A stretch of 64,000 nt of DNA from UMGS1649 sp964481385 (GCA_964481385.1 CAYZTN010000001.1:12046-76045), one strand, 5' to 3'. Shown: positions 1 to 8,868, counted from the first letter of the stretch. Made by a program: numbers and translations. Notes: generated by a model from the letters alone, not told the origin.

Positions 1-133
1 AATTATTTCTGATATACTGCATTTTTTTTAAATCTTCTTCTGATATATTTTTCTCATCATAACGCATCACTTGCTTTTTTTGAATTAAAAAAATGACCAC
101 TATAACGAGAATGAATATTGCTAAATAATTCAT
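1..133 (-). CDS. small membrane-anchored protein, 3' end cut off by window edge
   Basis: This is the N-terminal 44 codons of a leftward gene that runs off the left edge. The start codon at 131-133 is preceded by a GGGGAG ribosome binding site (136-142, read on the minus strand). Residues 3-17 are a hydrophobic helix (NYLAIFILVIVVIFLIQ) followed by basic and then acidic, polar residues (KKQVMRYDEKNISEEDLKKM). That fits a type of small protein with one N-terminal membrane anchor and a cytoplasmic tail. It lies just downstream of the dgkA-like gene in the same direction. I do not recognise a family; the C-terminus is missing. Confidence 0.6.
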   Translation of the reverse strand, partial: MNYLAIFILVIVVIFLIQKKQVMRYDEKNISEEDLKKMQYIRNN

Positions 134-217
134 AAACTCCCCTTATACATGATCATATTATCACAAAAAAATATTAAATTAAATTTATATTACACCTCTA
201 TACATTTTTCGACATTA

Positions 218-1000
218 TTAGAACAAAGCGCTAAACCAAGGCTCAACTAAAGATATATGATAAACAGTAAGTACAACTAAAATTCCAAGCAACGCACTAA
301 ATATTAAATGCAAATACGAAACATTGTCTTTTTCTTTTTTTAAAGAAGATATCATAAATGCTAAAAATAAAGCAATACCTCCTACCAAAAAGCTTTTAGT
401 TATAATATACAAATATATTGAAAGTGCAAAACTTACTGCAACTCTTGTACTTGGAAACGCTTCAACATAATTTTCTTTCTTTTTATTCATAATTCCTTTT
501 ATCACAACAGTAAGAAGAACAAGCACAAACAAAATTGTAACCAAAAGATGAGCCCTAGAACTTAGAATACTAGTAAGCATCGTCGTTGAAGCATGCGATA
601 GCTTATCCACAAACAAAAAATAAGCAACTATAACTGAAATTCCACCAGATATAAGTACGCCACCAGCTGCAATATCTTTAGCCGCCTTAGCATTTTCATT
701 GTATTCCTGTGTAATTAAATCTACTATATACTCAACTGTTGTGTTTATCATTTCTGAAAATATAACAAAACCAATTGTTAATATTAAGCATATCATTTCA
801 GTTTTTGAAAAGTCAAAAAACAAACTACATACAAGTACAAGCGCACCTATAATATAATCTATTCTTAAATTTCTCTCGGTCTTAAAGGCGTGAATTATGC
901 CATTTAAAGCATAACGCATAGCACCCACAAGACTTTTGTTCTTATTTATGTTTTTTACCTCTTTTTTCTTTTTTTTATTTTCGCCCTCAGAATTATTCAA
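218..1000 (-). CDS. dgkA: DgkA-family undecaprenol/diacylglycerol kinase fused to a degenerate PAP2-like membrane domain
   Basis: 260 residues. After a basic N-terminal tail (residues 1-22), residues 23-130 are a DgkA domain. The active-site stretch SEMINTTVEYIVD and the following AKDIAAGGVLI are typical of Gram-positive DgkA, which phosphorylates undecaprenol (or diacylglycerol) with ATP at the inner membrane face. Residues 145-260 add about four membrane helices. Fused DgkA proteins of Clostridia often carry a PAP2 phosphatase domain there with a PSGH motif. Here the corresponding place reads FPSTRVAVSFAL, so the catalytic histidine is missing and the half-domain is probably inactive. It follows ybeY by one base, in the order yqfC-yqfD-ybeY-dgkA also known from Bacillus. 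The kinase assignment is firm; the PAP2 relationship is inferred from motif position. Confidence 0.85.
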   Translation of the reverse strand: MNNSEGENKKKKKEVKNINKNKSLVGAMRYALNGIIHAFKTERNLRIDYIIGALVLVCSLFFDFSKTEMICLILTIGFVIFSEMINTTVEYIVDLITQEYNENAKAAKDIAAGGVLISGGISVIVAYFLFVDKLSHASTTMLTSILSSRAHLLVTILFVLVLLTVVIKGIMNKKKENYVEAFPSTRVAVSFALSIYLYIITKSFLVGGIALFLAFMISSLKKEKDNVSYLHLIFSALLGILVVLTVYHISLVEPWFSALF

Positions 1001-1001
1001 A

Positions 1002-1496
1002 TTAATTGCACCCTTCCAATATTTTCTCTTCCAACGCTCTCATTTCACGTTTTTCTTCTTCTACTTCGTGATCATAACCTAGCAGATGGCATATGCCATG
1101 TACAATCATATAAAGCATTTCCCTATTAAAACCAGTACCATACTCAACACTATGCTCTTCTATAACATCCATGCATAATACTATATCCCCTAATGACATC
1201 TCTTCATCATTTTTGCTTTTTTTCATTTCCGCAAGTTCTTCTCTAGAAAATATTGGAAAAGACAAAACATCGGTCTTTCTATCAACGTTTCTAAACTCAC
1301 TGTTTAATTTCTGTATTTCGGGTTCTGTAACAACTCCAATTCCTACATAAACATTTGGCAAATGAAACCCTTCTAACTCAAAAGCTCTTCTTATTAAACC
1401 ATCAATCTTGTCTTTGTATTCTGATATAAAGTCGTTGTACTTCCTAATAGCTTCTTCTTGTTCATAATTTGTATAATAATCTACGCTTATTCCCAT
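1002..1496 (-). CDS. ybeY: YbeY endoribonuclease (rRNA maturation)
   Basis: YbeY is a zinc-dependent single-strand endoribonuclease used in 16S rRNA 3' maturation and ribosome quality control. The metal site is visible as HGICHLLGYDH near the C-terminus (three histidines in HxxxHxxGYDH). The upstream segments RKTDVLSFPIF and LGDIVLCMDV are also family hallmarks. Two start codons are possible. The ATG at 1502 overlaps the yqfD stop (ATGA) but sits only one base after its GGAG. The ATG at 1496 has seven bases of spacing, so I chose it (164 residues). It is translationally coupled to yqfD. Confidence 0.93.
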   Translation of the reverse strand: MGISVDYYTNYEQEEAIRKYNDFISEYKDKIDGLIRRAFELEGFHLPNVYVGIGVVTEPEIQKLNSEFRNVDRKTDVLSFPIFSREELAEMKKSKNDEEMSLGDIVLCMDVIEEHSVEYGTGFNREMLYMIVHGICHLLGYDHEVEEEKREMRALEEKILEGCN

Positions 1497-1498
1497 AG

Positions 1499-2671
1499 TC
1501 ATTCTCCTATCTCAACAAATTTTCCTATTTCTTCATCCATAACATACTGCATATTGTATATTATTCCATCCTTGTTTTCAACAACTTCTGTAGTGTGACT
1601 TATATATTTTTTCCCTTCACTCTCTAAAGTGCATAAAAAATTAGCCGAATCTCTTTCACCTTGTTTTAACAATTCTTCTTTGGTTTTTACTACAGATTTG
1701 TCGGAATACTCTGTATAATTTTCAAAAACAAGTTTTAGTCTTAGGCCAAATATATTGAAAACTTTTTCTTCATTACTTATATCATATTTATACCCTTTTG
1801 GCAAACATTTTGCTACAATTTTTTTATTATTTATACCAATTCCTATTCCATGCTTCACTTCTCCGGTATATTCCTTTTGATTTTCAATATAATAATACTC
1901 TTTTGAAAATTCATACTCTGTCTTTCCTCTTAACTCACCAGTTGCATGAACTTCTTTTGATACCTCACCATTTGCATAAAGCTTCCCCTCTATCGCAACA
2001 CTTCCTTTTTCAATAAAGCTTTCAAGCTTATATAAGGCTGTTCCATTTTCGGCCACTATCTTTGTTATTACAGCGTCTTTCATTGCAACAATATTTCCCA
2101 CTTTTTCGTTATTTTCCTTTTCTTCTGATATTACTTTTTCCACTATTTGCACATTCAGTGTTGTACCATGAATATTTACACCCGCCCACGCTACTTCATA
2201 AAACGAAGCCCTTAGCACATCACTTATTCTACTTTCCGAAATACCAAGTTTGTTTTTTCCTTCATACACATCGACTTCTCTAAGAACTTTCAATATATCT
2301 TCAGTAGCCACGCTTTCATTTCCTTCCACATTTATATTCCATAAAAAAGTAGACGCAATATATATTCCAATTAAAAGTATAACAAAAAAAATAAATGCAA
2401 TTCTTCTTTTCTTGTACTTTAACAATTTATAGTACGCGCCTTGCTTTTTTACAACCTTTAGCTTGCACTTTGTCCTGTTTAAAAGCGTTTCCATTTTTTT
2501 TAACTCCTTAGGCGTTGTATAAAAACAAATTTTTCCTGAATTTATATTTTTTATACTCCAAACATTCACTTTATTTATTATACATAAGTTTATAAACCTC
2601 TCGACAAAGTATCCTTCAACTTCCACTTTTATTGTTGTTTTTATATAATTTGAAATGTTGCTTATCTTCAT
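1499..2671 (-). CDS. yqfD: sporulation protein YqfD
   Basis: About 390 residues. A basic N-terminal domain (roughly 1-90) is followed by one membrane segment (about residues 93-113, IAFIFFVILLIGIYIASTF) and a large extracytoplasmic region. That region begins with a POTRA-like NINVEGNESVATEDILKVL motif. This is the architecture of YqfD, a mother-cell-expressed sporulation protein that acts with YqfC. The start at 2671 was chosen because a GGGGGG tract lies five to ten bases upstream. An earlier in-frame ATG at 2683 sits directly on the yqfC stop and has no binding site. It ends in TGA, so TGA is a normal stop codon in this genome. Confidence 0.9.
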   Translation of the reverse strand: MKISNISNYIKTTIKVEVEGYFVERFINLCIINKVNVWSIKNINSGKICFYTTPKELKKMETLLNRTKCKLKVVKKQGAYYKLLKYKKRRIAFIFFVILLIGIYIASTFLWNINVEGNESVATEDILKVLREVDVYEGKNKLGISESRISDVLRASFYEVAWAGVNIHGTTLNVQIVEKVISEEKENNEKVGNIVAMKDAVITKIVAENGTALYKLESFIEKGSVAIEGKLYANGEVSKEVHATGELRGKTEYEFSKEYYYIENQKEYTGEVKHGIGIGINNKKIVAKCLPKGYKYDISNEEKVFNIFGLRLKLVFENYTEYSDKSVVKTKEELLKQGERDSANFLCTLESEGKKYISHTTEVVENKDGIIYNMQYVMDEEIGKFVEIGE

Positions 2672-2684
2672 TATACCCCCCATA

Positions 2685-3011
2685 TTAGTTAAAACTAATA
2701 GTTAAAATATCTCCTTCTATTACTAGCTCACTATCCTCCATTCCTCTTATTTCCATATTTTTTCCATCTATTATTATTATGTGTTTGCCTGTTTTTACTT
2801 TTATAAAGTGGCTATAATAGTCCTCAATTTTGTTTTTACCTTCCAAAAATATCATCTTATTTTCTACGATAGACATACGTGTTCCATCACCCACTAATTC
2901 TTGTGGTATCTCTAAAAATCTAGTTACTTTTTCCTTGTATTTGTCTTTGATCTTCCCTATTTTTTTCATTTTTCTAAAATTAATTATTCCTTTATGCTTT
3001 TTTGAATTCAT
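2685..3011 (-). CDS. yqfC: sporulation protein YqfC
   Basis: 108 residues. YqfC is a small protein of sporulating Firmicutes encoded next to yqfD and made in the mother cell. The central part (FLEIPQELVGDGTRMSIVEN, then a beta-rich MIFLEGKNKIEDYYSHFIKVKTG) matches the family pattern of an 'IPKDV..G.P.I...G...IEN' repeat-like beta domain. The start at 3011 follows a perfect AGGAGG with five bases of spacing; the longer reading frame beginning at 3041 lacks such a site. yqfD begins 14 bases after its stop codon. No phoH or yqfF follows, unlike Bacillus. Confidence 0.88.
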   Translation of the reverse strand: MNSKKHKGIINFRKMKKIGKIKDKYKEKVTRFLEIPQELVGDGTRMSIVENKMIFLEGKNKIEDYYSHFIKVKTGKHIIIIDGKNMEIRGMEDSELVIEGDILTISFN

Positions 3012-3087
3012 TAGTACCTCCTCGCTAATAATTCTATTCATATTGTCTACTATTTATTCAAAATATTTTTAACAAAATGTAATTAAA

Positions 3088-3137
3088 AGTTTTACAAAAT
3101 ACATGTATAATTTTACACACTGACAGATTGTAAAATT
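3088..3137. promoter_or_regulatory. direct-plus-inverted 9-mer repeats upstream of the LytTR operon (candidate operator)
   Basis: AGTTTTACA (3088-3096) and AATTTTACA (3109-3117) form an imperfect direct repeat with exactly 12 bases between them. That is the spacing used by LytTR-type regulators (two 9-bp half sites 21 bp apart). A third copy, TGTAAAATT (3129-3137), is a perfect inverted partner of the second. The sites overlap a consensus -10 (TATAAT, 3106-3111, weak -35 TTAAAA 17 bp upstream). They lie about 25 bp upstream of a second possible promoter (TTGAAT 3142-3147, TATAAC 3163-3168). They probably bind the regulator encoded at 3201. The base match to the published LytTR consensus is only partial. 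Confidence 0.4.
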
Positions 3138-3200
3138 AAACTTGAATTAAACTGCTTTTGATTATAACATATAAACGTTACTGAAACGGAGCGGATAAAT

Positions 3201-3875
3201 ATGGTGAAAATTGGTCTTTGTGATGACGATATAAATAGTCTTAAATACACTTCAAAAATTATTGAAGCGCAAATTATCGACATGAATCTTGATGCTGAAA
3301 TAAGTGTAATTACAAATGACCAAGAACTCATTAAACAAAAGATTATAAATCACGAAATAGATGTATTGTTCTTAGATATTGAATTTAAATCTGATGGCAA
3401 AAATGGCATCGCATTCGCCAACGAATTAAGAACTTTAAACAAAGATTTTTCTCTCATATTCGTAACGGCATTTTTTGAATATTCAATGCTCGCATATCAG
3501 TGTAAAACATTTGGTTATGTGTTAAAACCAGTAACCGTGCAATCTATTGCACCTATTATGCTTAGATTGCAATCTGAGTTTTTCCAAGAACCAAATAATT
3601 TTATACAATTAAACAAATCAGAATCTATAAGAGCTAAGGATATTCTTTTTATTGAAAGAAATAAATCTAAAACAAAAGTATATACAGCTTGCGATACCTT
3701 TGAGACCAATTATTCTCTAAACAATATGCAGGAATTTTTGCCAAAAGATTTCGTAAGAGTGCACCGTTCTTATATTGTTAATCAGAACAATATACAAGGA
3801 ATTAACAAGAACGAAAAAGTAATTTTGTTTGAAAATAAACTTAGCTGTCCACTTGGGCAGCTTAAATCATTTTAA
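3201..3875 (+). CDS. LytTR-family response regulator (AgrA/VirR type)
   Basis: 224 residues with an N-terminal receiver domain (acidic pocket CDDD at residues 7-10, phosphoacceptor Asp in VLFLDIEF near residue 54, conserved Thr in LIFVTAFFEY, Lys in YVLKPV). A C-terminal LytTR DNA-binding domain (about 128-224) follows, with the marks FIQLNKSESI, IERNKSK and FVRVHRSYIVN. It is co-transcribed with the histidine kinase that begins 17 bases downstream. In Firmicutes such pairs control peptide-dependent surface, bacteriocin or quorum-sensing genes. No agrB or agrD and no obvious peptide gene lies nearby, so the signal is unknown. This pair and its promoter run opposite to the flanking operons. 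Confidence 0.88.
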   Translation: MVKIGLCDDDINSLKYTSKIIEAQIIDMNLDAEISVITNDQELIKQKIINHEIDVLFLDIEFKSDGKNGIAFANELRTLNKDFSLIFVTAFFEYSMLAYQCKTFGYVLKPVTVQSIAPIMLRLQSEFFQEPNNFIQLNKSESIRAKDILFIERNKSKTKVYTACDTFETNYSLNNMQEFLPKDFVRVHRSYIVNQNNIQGINKNEKVILFENKLSCPLGQLKSF

Positions 3876-3892
3876 GGAGGAAACATACTACT

Positions 3893-5221
3893 ATGGAAAT
3901 ACTACATACAACTTTTTATTACGTTGCAATATATATCGAAGCTGTTACAATTGCATATATGTTGCGTGCACTATCTTGTATAGTAACAAGAACCTTTGAT
4001 ACAAAAAAATACAAAGAAGGCTTTTTCCTTAGCTTAATAATTTTCGTAATTCATGTAACAACAAATTACTTCATAGAACTTACATGGTTACGTTCCCTCA
4101 TTAGTATTATTGTATTTTCACTTGCAACCAAATTAATATACAAGATAAAACTCATACCTGCATTGCTTTCAACCATAATTGTTATGACCGCGTTTGCTTT
4201 ATTTGAACTATTAACAGTAGTAACGATCAAAAGTTTAGGCTTCGAACCTCAAAATATAAAAGCAAATGATATGTATAATGTACTTATTGTAATAATAATG
4301 TCATTAACTTGCTTTGTATTAACATATTTCTTATTTAAAATATATGTTAAAAAAGTATTTAATGTACATCAAGAAAACAAACTCGGAAAATACATTGTTC
4401 CACAATGTGTCGCGCTTATTATTTGCCTTATACCTTCCATGGCATTACTTATAAAAAACGATTTTGATTATTCTAATACAATAATAATGGCAAATATCAT
4501 TCAGCTATGCGTTATATCTAGTGTAAGTATATGGAGTATTAGAAATTCAATAAAACAAAAAGAAACCGAAATGCAACTTGAAAACACAATTATACACAAT
4601 CAAACATTAACAAAAGTAAATGAAGGCGTTAGGGGTTTTAAACACGATATGGGTAATATCGTCCAAGCAATTTTAGGATATATAGCACTGAATGACACAG
4701 AAGGCGCAAAAGCATTCTGTCAAAATTTGGTGATTGGCTTTAATGATATAAATGTATTATCAATTCTATCTCCGAAAGTTATAAACGATCCTGCAATATA
4801 CGGGGTTGTAGTAAACAAAATTTTAGTTGCAAGAGAAAAGAATATGAAACTTACATTAGATGTTGCAGCCGACGTAACAAATATAAACTTCCCAAAGTTT
4901 GAACTTTCGAGAATTTTAGGAATTCTGTTAGATAATGCTATTGAAGCTGGCATAAAAACCGAACCAAAAGAACTCATTTTAACAATTCATACATCACCAG
5001 ATAACTTATACGATGAAATTATTATATCAAATTCCATACTAAGTCCAGACATACCACTAAACAAAATATTTACTAAAGATTATTCTTCAAAAGAAAAACC
5101 ATCTGGTTTTGGGTTATATGAGGTAAATAATATTTTCAACAAATACACTCAAGGAATACTATCCACATCTATAGACAAAGAAAAATTACTATTTACACAA
5201 AGAATTAAAATATTTAAATAG
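3893..5221 (+). CDS. AgrC-like sensor histidine kinase
   Basis: 442 residues. About six hydrophobic segments occupy residues 5-215, followed by a dimerisation helix with the phosphoacceptor in RGFKHDMGNIVQ (His near residue 252). The GHKL ATPase domain has its N box in LGILLDNAIEAG and a glycine box in PSGFGLYEVNNIF. This is the layout of peptide-sensing kinases of the AgrC class, which phosphorylate LytTR regulators. It follows an AAGGAGG site 12 bases ahead of the ATG. A strong terminator closes the operon directly after the stop codon. Confidence 0.87.
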   Translation: MEILHTTFYYVAIYIEAVTIAYMLRALSCIVTRTFDTKKYKEGFFLSLIIFVIHVTTNYFIELTWLRSLISIIVFSLATKLIYKIKLIPALLSTIIVMTAFALFELLTVVTIKSLGFEPQNIKANDMYNVLIVIIMSLTCFVLTYFLFKIYVKKVFNVHQENKLGKYIVPQCVALIICLIPSMALLIKNDFDYSNTIIMANIIQLCVISSVSIWSIRNSIKQKETEMQLENTIIHNQTLTKVNEGVRGFKHDMGNIVQAILGYIALNDTEGAKAFCQNLVIGFNDINVLSILSPKVINDPAIYGVVVNKILVAREKNMKLTLDVAADVTNINFPKFELSRILGILLDNAIEAGIKTEPKELILTIHTSPDNLYDEIIISNSILSPDIPLNKIFTKDYSSKEKPSGFGLYEVNNIFNKYTQGILSTSIDKEKLLFTQRIKIFK

Positions 5222-5224
5222 GAC

Positions 5225-5260
5225 AAAGGTAGAGAACTAGTTATATATGTCTCTACCTTT
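5225..5260. terminator. bidirectional terminator between the kinase gene and valS
   Basis: AAAGGTAGAGA (5225-5235) and TCTCTACCTTT (5250-5260) form a perfect 11-bp stem with a 14-base loop. AATTTT follows on the plus strand, and A residues on the left give U residues on the minus strand. It separates the convergent kinase and valS genes. Confidence 0.85.
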
Positions 5261-5279
5261 AATTTTATATACTTCTATT

Positions 5280-7877
5280 TTATAATTTGACTATGCTCTC
5301 GTTTATTTTAGAAATAAGCTCAGTATACTTTTTTACCTTTTCTTTTTCCGCGTCTATTAAAGCAGCTGGTGCTTTTGATACAAATCTTTCATTTGAAAGC
5401 ATACCTTCAGCTCTTTTTAATTCAGCTGTTGCTTTCTTTAACTCTTCATTTAATTTTGCTAATTCTTCATCTTTATTTACAGCACAAGACATATCTACTT
5501 TTACGTCAATATTTTGAGTGTGCAATGCTGAGCCTGCGTTTGTTGAAACTTCGCCAACACTTACTTTTTCTGCTCCACATAGTTTTTCAATCATTGGAAT
5601 AGACATGTTTAATTCTTCTATGTATATTTTACTATCTAAATATATGTCTATTTTTTTAGAATTTGTAATTCCAGCATTTGCACGCATATTTCTTATTTGA
5701 CGAACTACATCAATTAACTCTTCTTCAAACTTAAAGTCATCTTCAAATTTAAATTTAGCTTCTGGATATTCTGCTATAATTAAAGCTTCCGCATCTTTTT
5801 TTAGATTGCTATATATTTCTTCAGTAATATATGGCATATATGGATGTAACATTTTTACTATGTTATTTAATACATAATTTAATGTTTGCGCAGCCGCCAT
5901 GTAACCTTTAGATTCTTTGTTATATAGTCTTGGTTTTGCCATTTCTATATATAGGTCACAAAAGTCTGACCATGCAAAGTCATAAATGATTCCTAGCGCT
6001 ACACCTATTTCATAGTTTTCAATGTTTTCTCTTACAGACTGCACTGTATTACTTAGTTTTGTAAGTATCCATTTATCCTCAGGCATTAGCTCTTGTTCGT
6101 TTATCGTTAGACCATCCACATCCCCTATATAATTTAAACTAAATCTTGCTGCATTCCATAGTTTATTTGCAAAGTTACGTCCTGCTTCAACTTTTTCAGG
6201 TACATATCTTATATCATTTCCCGGAGCAATATTTTGAATTAGTGAAAATCTTAACGCGTCTGTTCCATATTCTTTTATAACTTCTAATGGGTCAATTCCA
6301 TTTCCTAAAGATTTAGACATTTTTCTTCCTTGTGCGTCTCTTACTAGGCCATGTATAAACACATCTTTAAATGGTACTGTACCAGTATGTTCAATAGCAC
6401 TAAATATCATTTTAGATACCCAGAAAGTTATAATATCATAACCCGTAACTAAAAGTGATGTTGGGTAAAAATATTCAAAGTCTTCAGTTTTATCTGGCCA
6501 ACCTAATGTTGAAAATGGCCATAGTGCTGAGCTAAACCATGTGTCTAATACGTCTTCGTCTTGTACAAAATGTCCTCCACATTCGCACGTGTCTGGCTTA
6601 TCCATAGTGACAACCATTTTTCCACATTTGTCACAGTAATATGCAGGAATTCTATGTCCCCACCACAACTGTCTTGAAATACACCAATCACGAATGTTTT
6701 CCATCCAGTTCATATATGTCTTTTCAAATCTTTCAGGTACAAATCTTACTTCCTTTTCTTTTACTGCTTTTATTGCAGGTTCTGCTAACTCCTTCATCGC
6801 AACAAACCACTGCTTTGAAGCATAAGGCTCAACTGTTGTATGACATCTATAGCATTTTCCAACATTGTGTGAATAATTTTCTGTCTTTACTAAGCTTCCA
6901 CAAACCTCTAAATCTTTTACAATTTCTGCTCTTGCTTCTTCACGAGTAAGTCCACTATACTTGCCATATCCATCTACAATTATACCTTTTTCATCTATTA
7001 CAGATATAACTTCTAGGTTGTGGCGCGCTCCTACTTCATAGTCATTTGGATCATGTGCTGGAGTAATTTTTACTGCGCCCGTTCCAAATTCTTTTTCAAC
7101 ATATTCATCAGCAATAATTGGTATGCGTCTTCCAACTAAAGGAAGTACAACACACGTTCCAACTATATCTTTGTATCTCTCATCTTCTGGATTTACCGCT
7201 ATTGCTGTGTCTCCTAACATTGTTTCAGGACGTGTTGTAGCAACAATTATACTACGACTTCCGTCTTCTGTTTTGTATTCAATGTGCCATAAATGTGATG
7301 CTTCTTCTTCATACTCAACTTCGTTATCTGAAATAGAAGTACCACAATTTGTACACCAGTTAACTATTCTCTCACCTTTGTATATTAAACCTTTTTCATA
7401 TAGCTTAACAAATACATATTCTACAGCACGAGACAAGCCTTCGTCCATAGTAAATCTTTCGCGCGACCAGTCACATGAAGCTCCAAGCTTCTTTAATTGA
7501 TTTACTATTCTATCGCCATAAAGTCTTTTCCATTCCCAAGCTTCTTTTAGGAAACCTTCTCTACCAAGTTCTTCTTTAGTCTTTCCTTCACTCGCTAACT
7601 TTGCAACAACCTTTACCTCTGTTGCAATACTTGCATGGTCTGTTCCTGGTACCCAAAGTGTAGGAACTCCTTTCATTCTGTTGTATCTTATAAAGACATC
7701 TTGTATAGTTTCATCTAAAGCATGTCCCATATGAAGTTGTCCCGTTACATTTGGTGGTGGTATAACAACTACGAAAGGTTTCTTTGACTTATCTACCTTT
7801 GGTTTAAAATATTCCTTTTCTTCCCACTCTTTATATATTCTTTCTTCGCATTCTTGCGGATTAAATCTACTTTCCAT
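5280..7877 (-). CDS. valS: valyl-tRNA synthetase
   Basis: 865 residues, the usual length. ValS charges tRNA-Val with valine. The class I signature is complete: PPPNVTGQLHMGH at residues 40-52 (HIGH-type) and GRKMSKSLGNGIDP around residue 520 (KMSKS). The editing domain carries VATTRPETMLGDTA and GTGAVKITPAHD. The C-terminal 70 residues form the coiled-coil arm that ends many ValS proteins. The start has an AGGAGA site ten bases upstream. A small membrane-protein gene ends 14 bases upstream and shares its promoter. No T-box leader is present, although many clostridial valS genes have one. Confidence 0.98.
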   Translation of the reverse strand: MESRFNPQECEERIYKEWEEKEYFKPKVDKSKKPFVVVIPPPNVTGQLHMGHALDETIQDVFIRYNRMKGVPTLWVPGTDHASIATEVKVVAKLASEGKTKEELGREGFLKEAWEWKRLYGDRIVNQLKKLGASCDWSRERFTMDEGLSRAVEYVFVKLYEKGLIYKGERIVNWCTNCGTSISDNEVEYEEEASHLWHIEYKTEDGSRSIIVATTRPETMLGDTAIAVNPEDERYKDIVGTCVVLPLVGRRIPIIADEYVEKEFGTGAVKITPAHDPNDYEVGARHNLEVISVIDEKGIIVDGYGKYSGLTREEARAEIVKDLEVCGSLVKTENYSHNVGKCYRCHTTVEPYASKQWFVAMKELAEPAIKAVKEKEVRFVPERFEKTYMNWMENIRDWCISRQLWWGHRIPAYYCDKCGKMVVTMDKPDTCECGGHFVQDEDVLDTWFSSALWPFSTLGWPDKTEDFEYFYPTSLLVTGYDIITFWVSKMIFSAIEHTGTVPFKDVFIHGLVRDAQGRKMSKSLGNGIDPLEVIKEYGTDALRFSLIQNIAPGNDIRYVPEKVEAGRNFANKLWNAARFSLNYIGDVDGLTINEQELMPEDKWILTKLSNTVQSVRENIENYEIGVALGIIYDFAWSDFCDLYIEMAKPRLYNKESKGYMAAAQTLNYVLNNIVKMLHPYMPYITEEIYSNLKKDAEALIIAEYPEAKFKFEDDFKFEEELIDVVRQIRNMRANAGITNSKKIDIYLDSKIYIEELNMSIPMIEKLCGAEKVSVGEVSTNAGSALHTQNIDVKVDMSCAVNKDEELAKLNEELKKATAELKRAEGMLSNERFVSKAPAALIDAEKEKVKKYTELISKINESIVKL

Positions 7878-7891
7878 TTATCTTTCTCTCC

Positions 7892-8098
7892 TTAACTCAA
7901 ACCATATTTAAAACTTAAAAAATATATTACACATAGCGCCACTATGGCGACGACTACCCCAAGTAACCTTGCCACTCGAATAACTTTAACTTTATTCTTA
8001 ACTTTCAATCTTTCTACTATGTCTTTTGCAAAAAACACACCTACCAGTCCCATATTTAATATCAAAAGACATATTATATATATAACGTATTGCTTCAT
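7892..8098 (-). CDS. small two-helix membrane protein upstream of valS
   Basis: 68 residues, starting at the ATG at 8098 with GGAG eight bases ahead; the frame stays open further up to 8122 without a binding site. Hydrophobic helices span about residues 4-22 and 43-62, joined by a basic loop rich in Lys and Arg (VERLKVKNKVKVIRVARL). A hairpin with a positive cytoplasmic loop is therefore likely. It shares a promoter with valS. I do not recognise the family, and no function can be read from it. Confidence 0.65.
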   Translation of the reverse strand: MKQYVIYIICLLILNMGLVGVFFAKDIVERLKVKNKVKVIRVARLLGVVVAIVALCVIYFLSFKYGLS

Positions 8099-8125
8099 TT
8101 TTATTTCTCCAATATCACACATAAT

Positions 8126-8153
8126 ATATTACCACAAAATAGCAGTTTGTCAA
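8126..8153 (-). promoter_or_regulatory. sigma-A-type promoter for the small membrane protein and valS
   Basis: On the minus strand, TTGACA (8153-8148) is followed after 16 bases by TAATAT (8131-8126). Transcription would start near 8119, about 20 bases before the start codon at 8098. Confidence 0.6.
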
Positions 8154-8172
8154 GGTAGGAAAAGATGTATGC

Positions 8173-8201
8173 TTGACAAGATCCTAGATTTTATGTATAA
8201 T
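8173..8201 (+). promoter_or_regulatory. consensus sigma-A promoter for the gene at 8327
   Basis: TTGACA (8173-8178), 17 bases, TATAAT (8196-8201): both hexamers are perfect. It faces right, giving a leader of about 120 bases before the start codon at 8327, with no other gene in between. Confidence 0.8.
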
Positions 8202-8326
8202 GTTATAGACATAAGTCATTAAATCTAAAAATAATTATTTTGGAGGTAAACTATTCAATTTAACGATATTACTTAACATTTTTTTAAACCCAACTTTTTA
8301 GAATTCAAATTTACAAGGAGAAAAAA

Positions 8327-8868
8327 ATGAAACAAAAAACGACTTAACTTTTTTAGAATGGTATGTCAAAAAAGAGCAAGAAACAAAAACAATTCTTTTA
8401 AATGACAGTTATATGGTCTGGCTTGAACAGTTCACCAAAACTTATCCAAATTTTAATGACTCAACTTGGCTGTATTGTCCAGAAAAAATTAGTGAAGAAG
8501 ATTACGATAACGTAACCAAACTTAGCTCTCTATTCGAAGCGTTAGAACGCTATGCTGGTGCGAACTATATTTCGGCTGGCAAATCTGAATTTGGAGCATT
8601 TTATACTATTGCTTTTAATAATGCAGCTTACAAAATAGGAGTGGCTGTCGGGCAAGGAACAATATTTTATTGCGAACGCTTGAAAAACTCTCTCCAAGCT
8701 ATTAGCTTTGATGATATTTCCCAAAACAAACGCCCATCAAATGTCTGTGAAATTGACGCCATTTTTAACATTGTTTATCAAGATTTGTCTCGTCTAAATA
8801 CCGAATTTTCTATCCCTTGGGATACCATTTTGAACAAAATATCCGAAATTATTAAAAAAAATAGTTAA
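8327..8868 (+). pseudogene. hypothetical protein gene, frameshifted in an A6 tract near the start
   Basis: A GGAG site leads to an ATG at 8327, but this frame stops after six codons (MKQKTT). The long conserved-looking frame is one step away. If one A is added to the run of six A at 8334-8339, the product reads MKQKNDLTFLEWYVKKEQ and continues for 180 residues to the stop at 8866. Without that correction the first ATG in the long frame is at 8413 (151 residues) and has no binding site. The protein is soluble and has no family I recognise. The loss may be a real mutation, a sequencing error in the homopolymer, or a slippage-controlled gene. A perfect promoter and a downstream hairpin show it is a complete transcription unit. 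Confidence 0.6.

Noticed and set aside
7878..8126. T-box riboswitch ahead of valS
   Set aside because: The leader before the small membrane-protein gene is only about 20 bases and has no T-box sequence or antiterminator; the same holds for metG.
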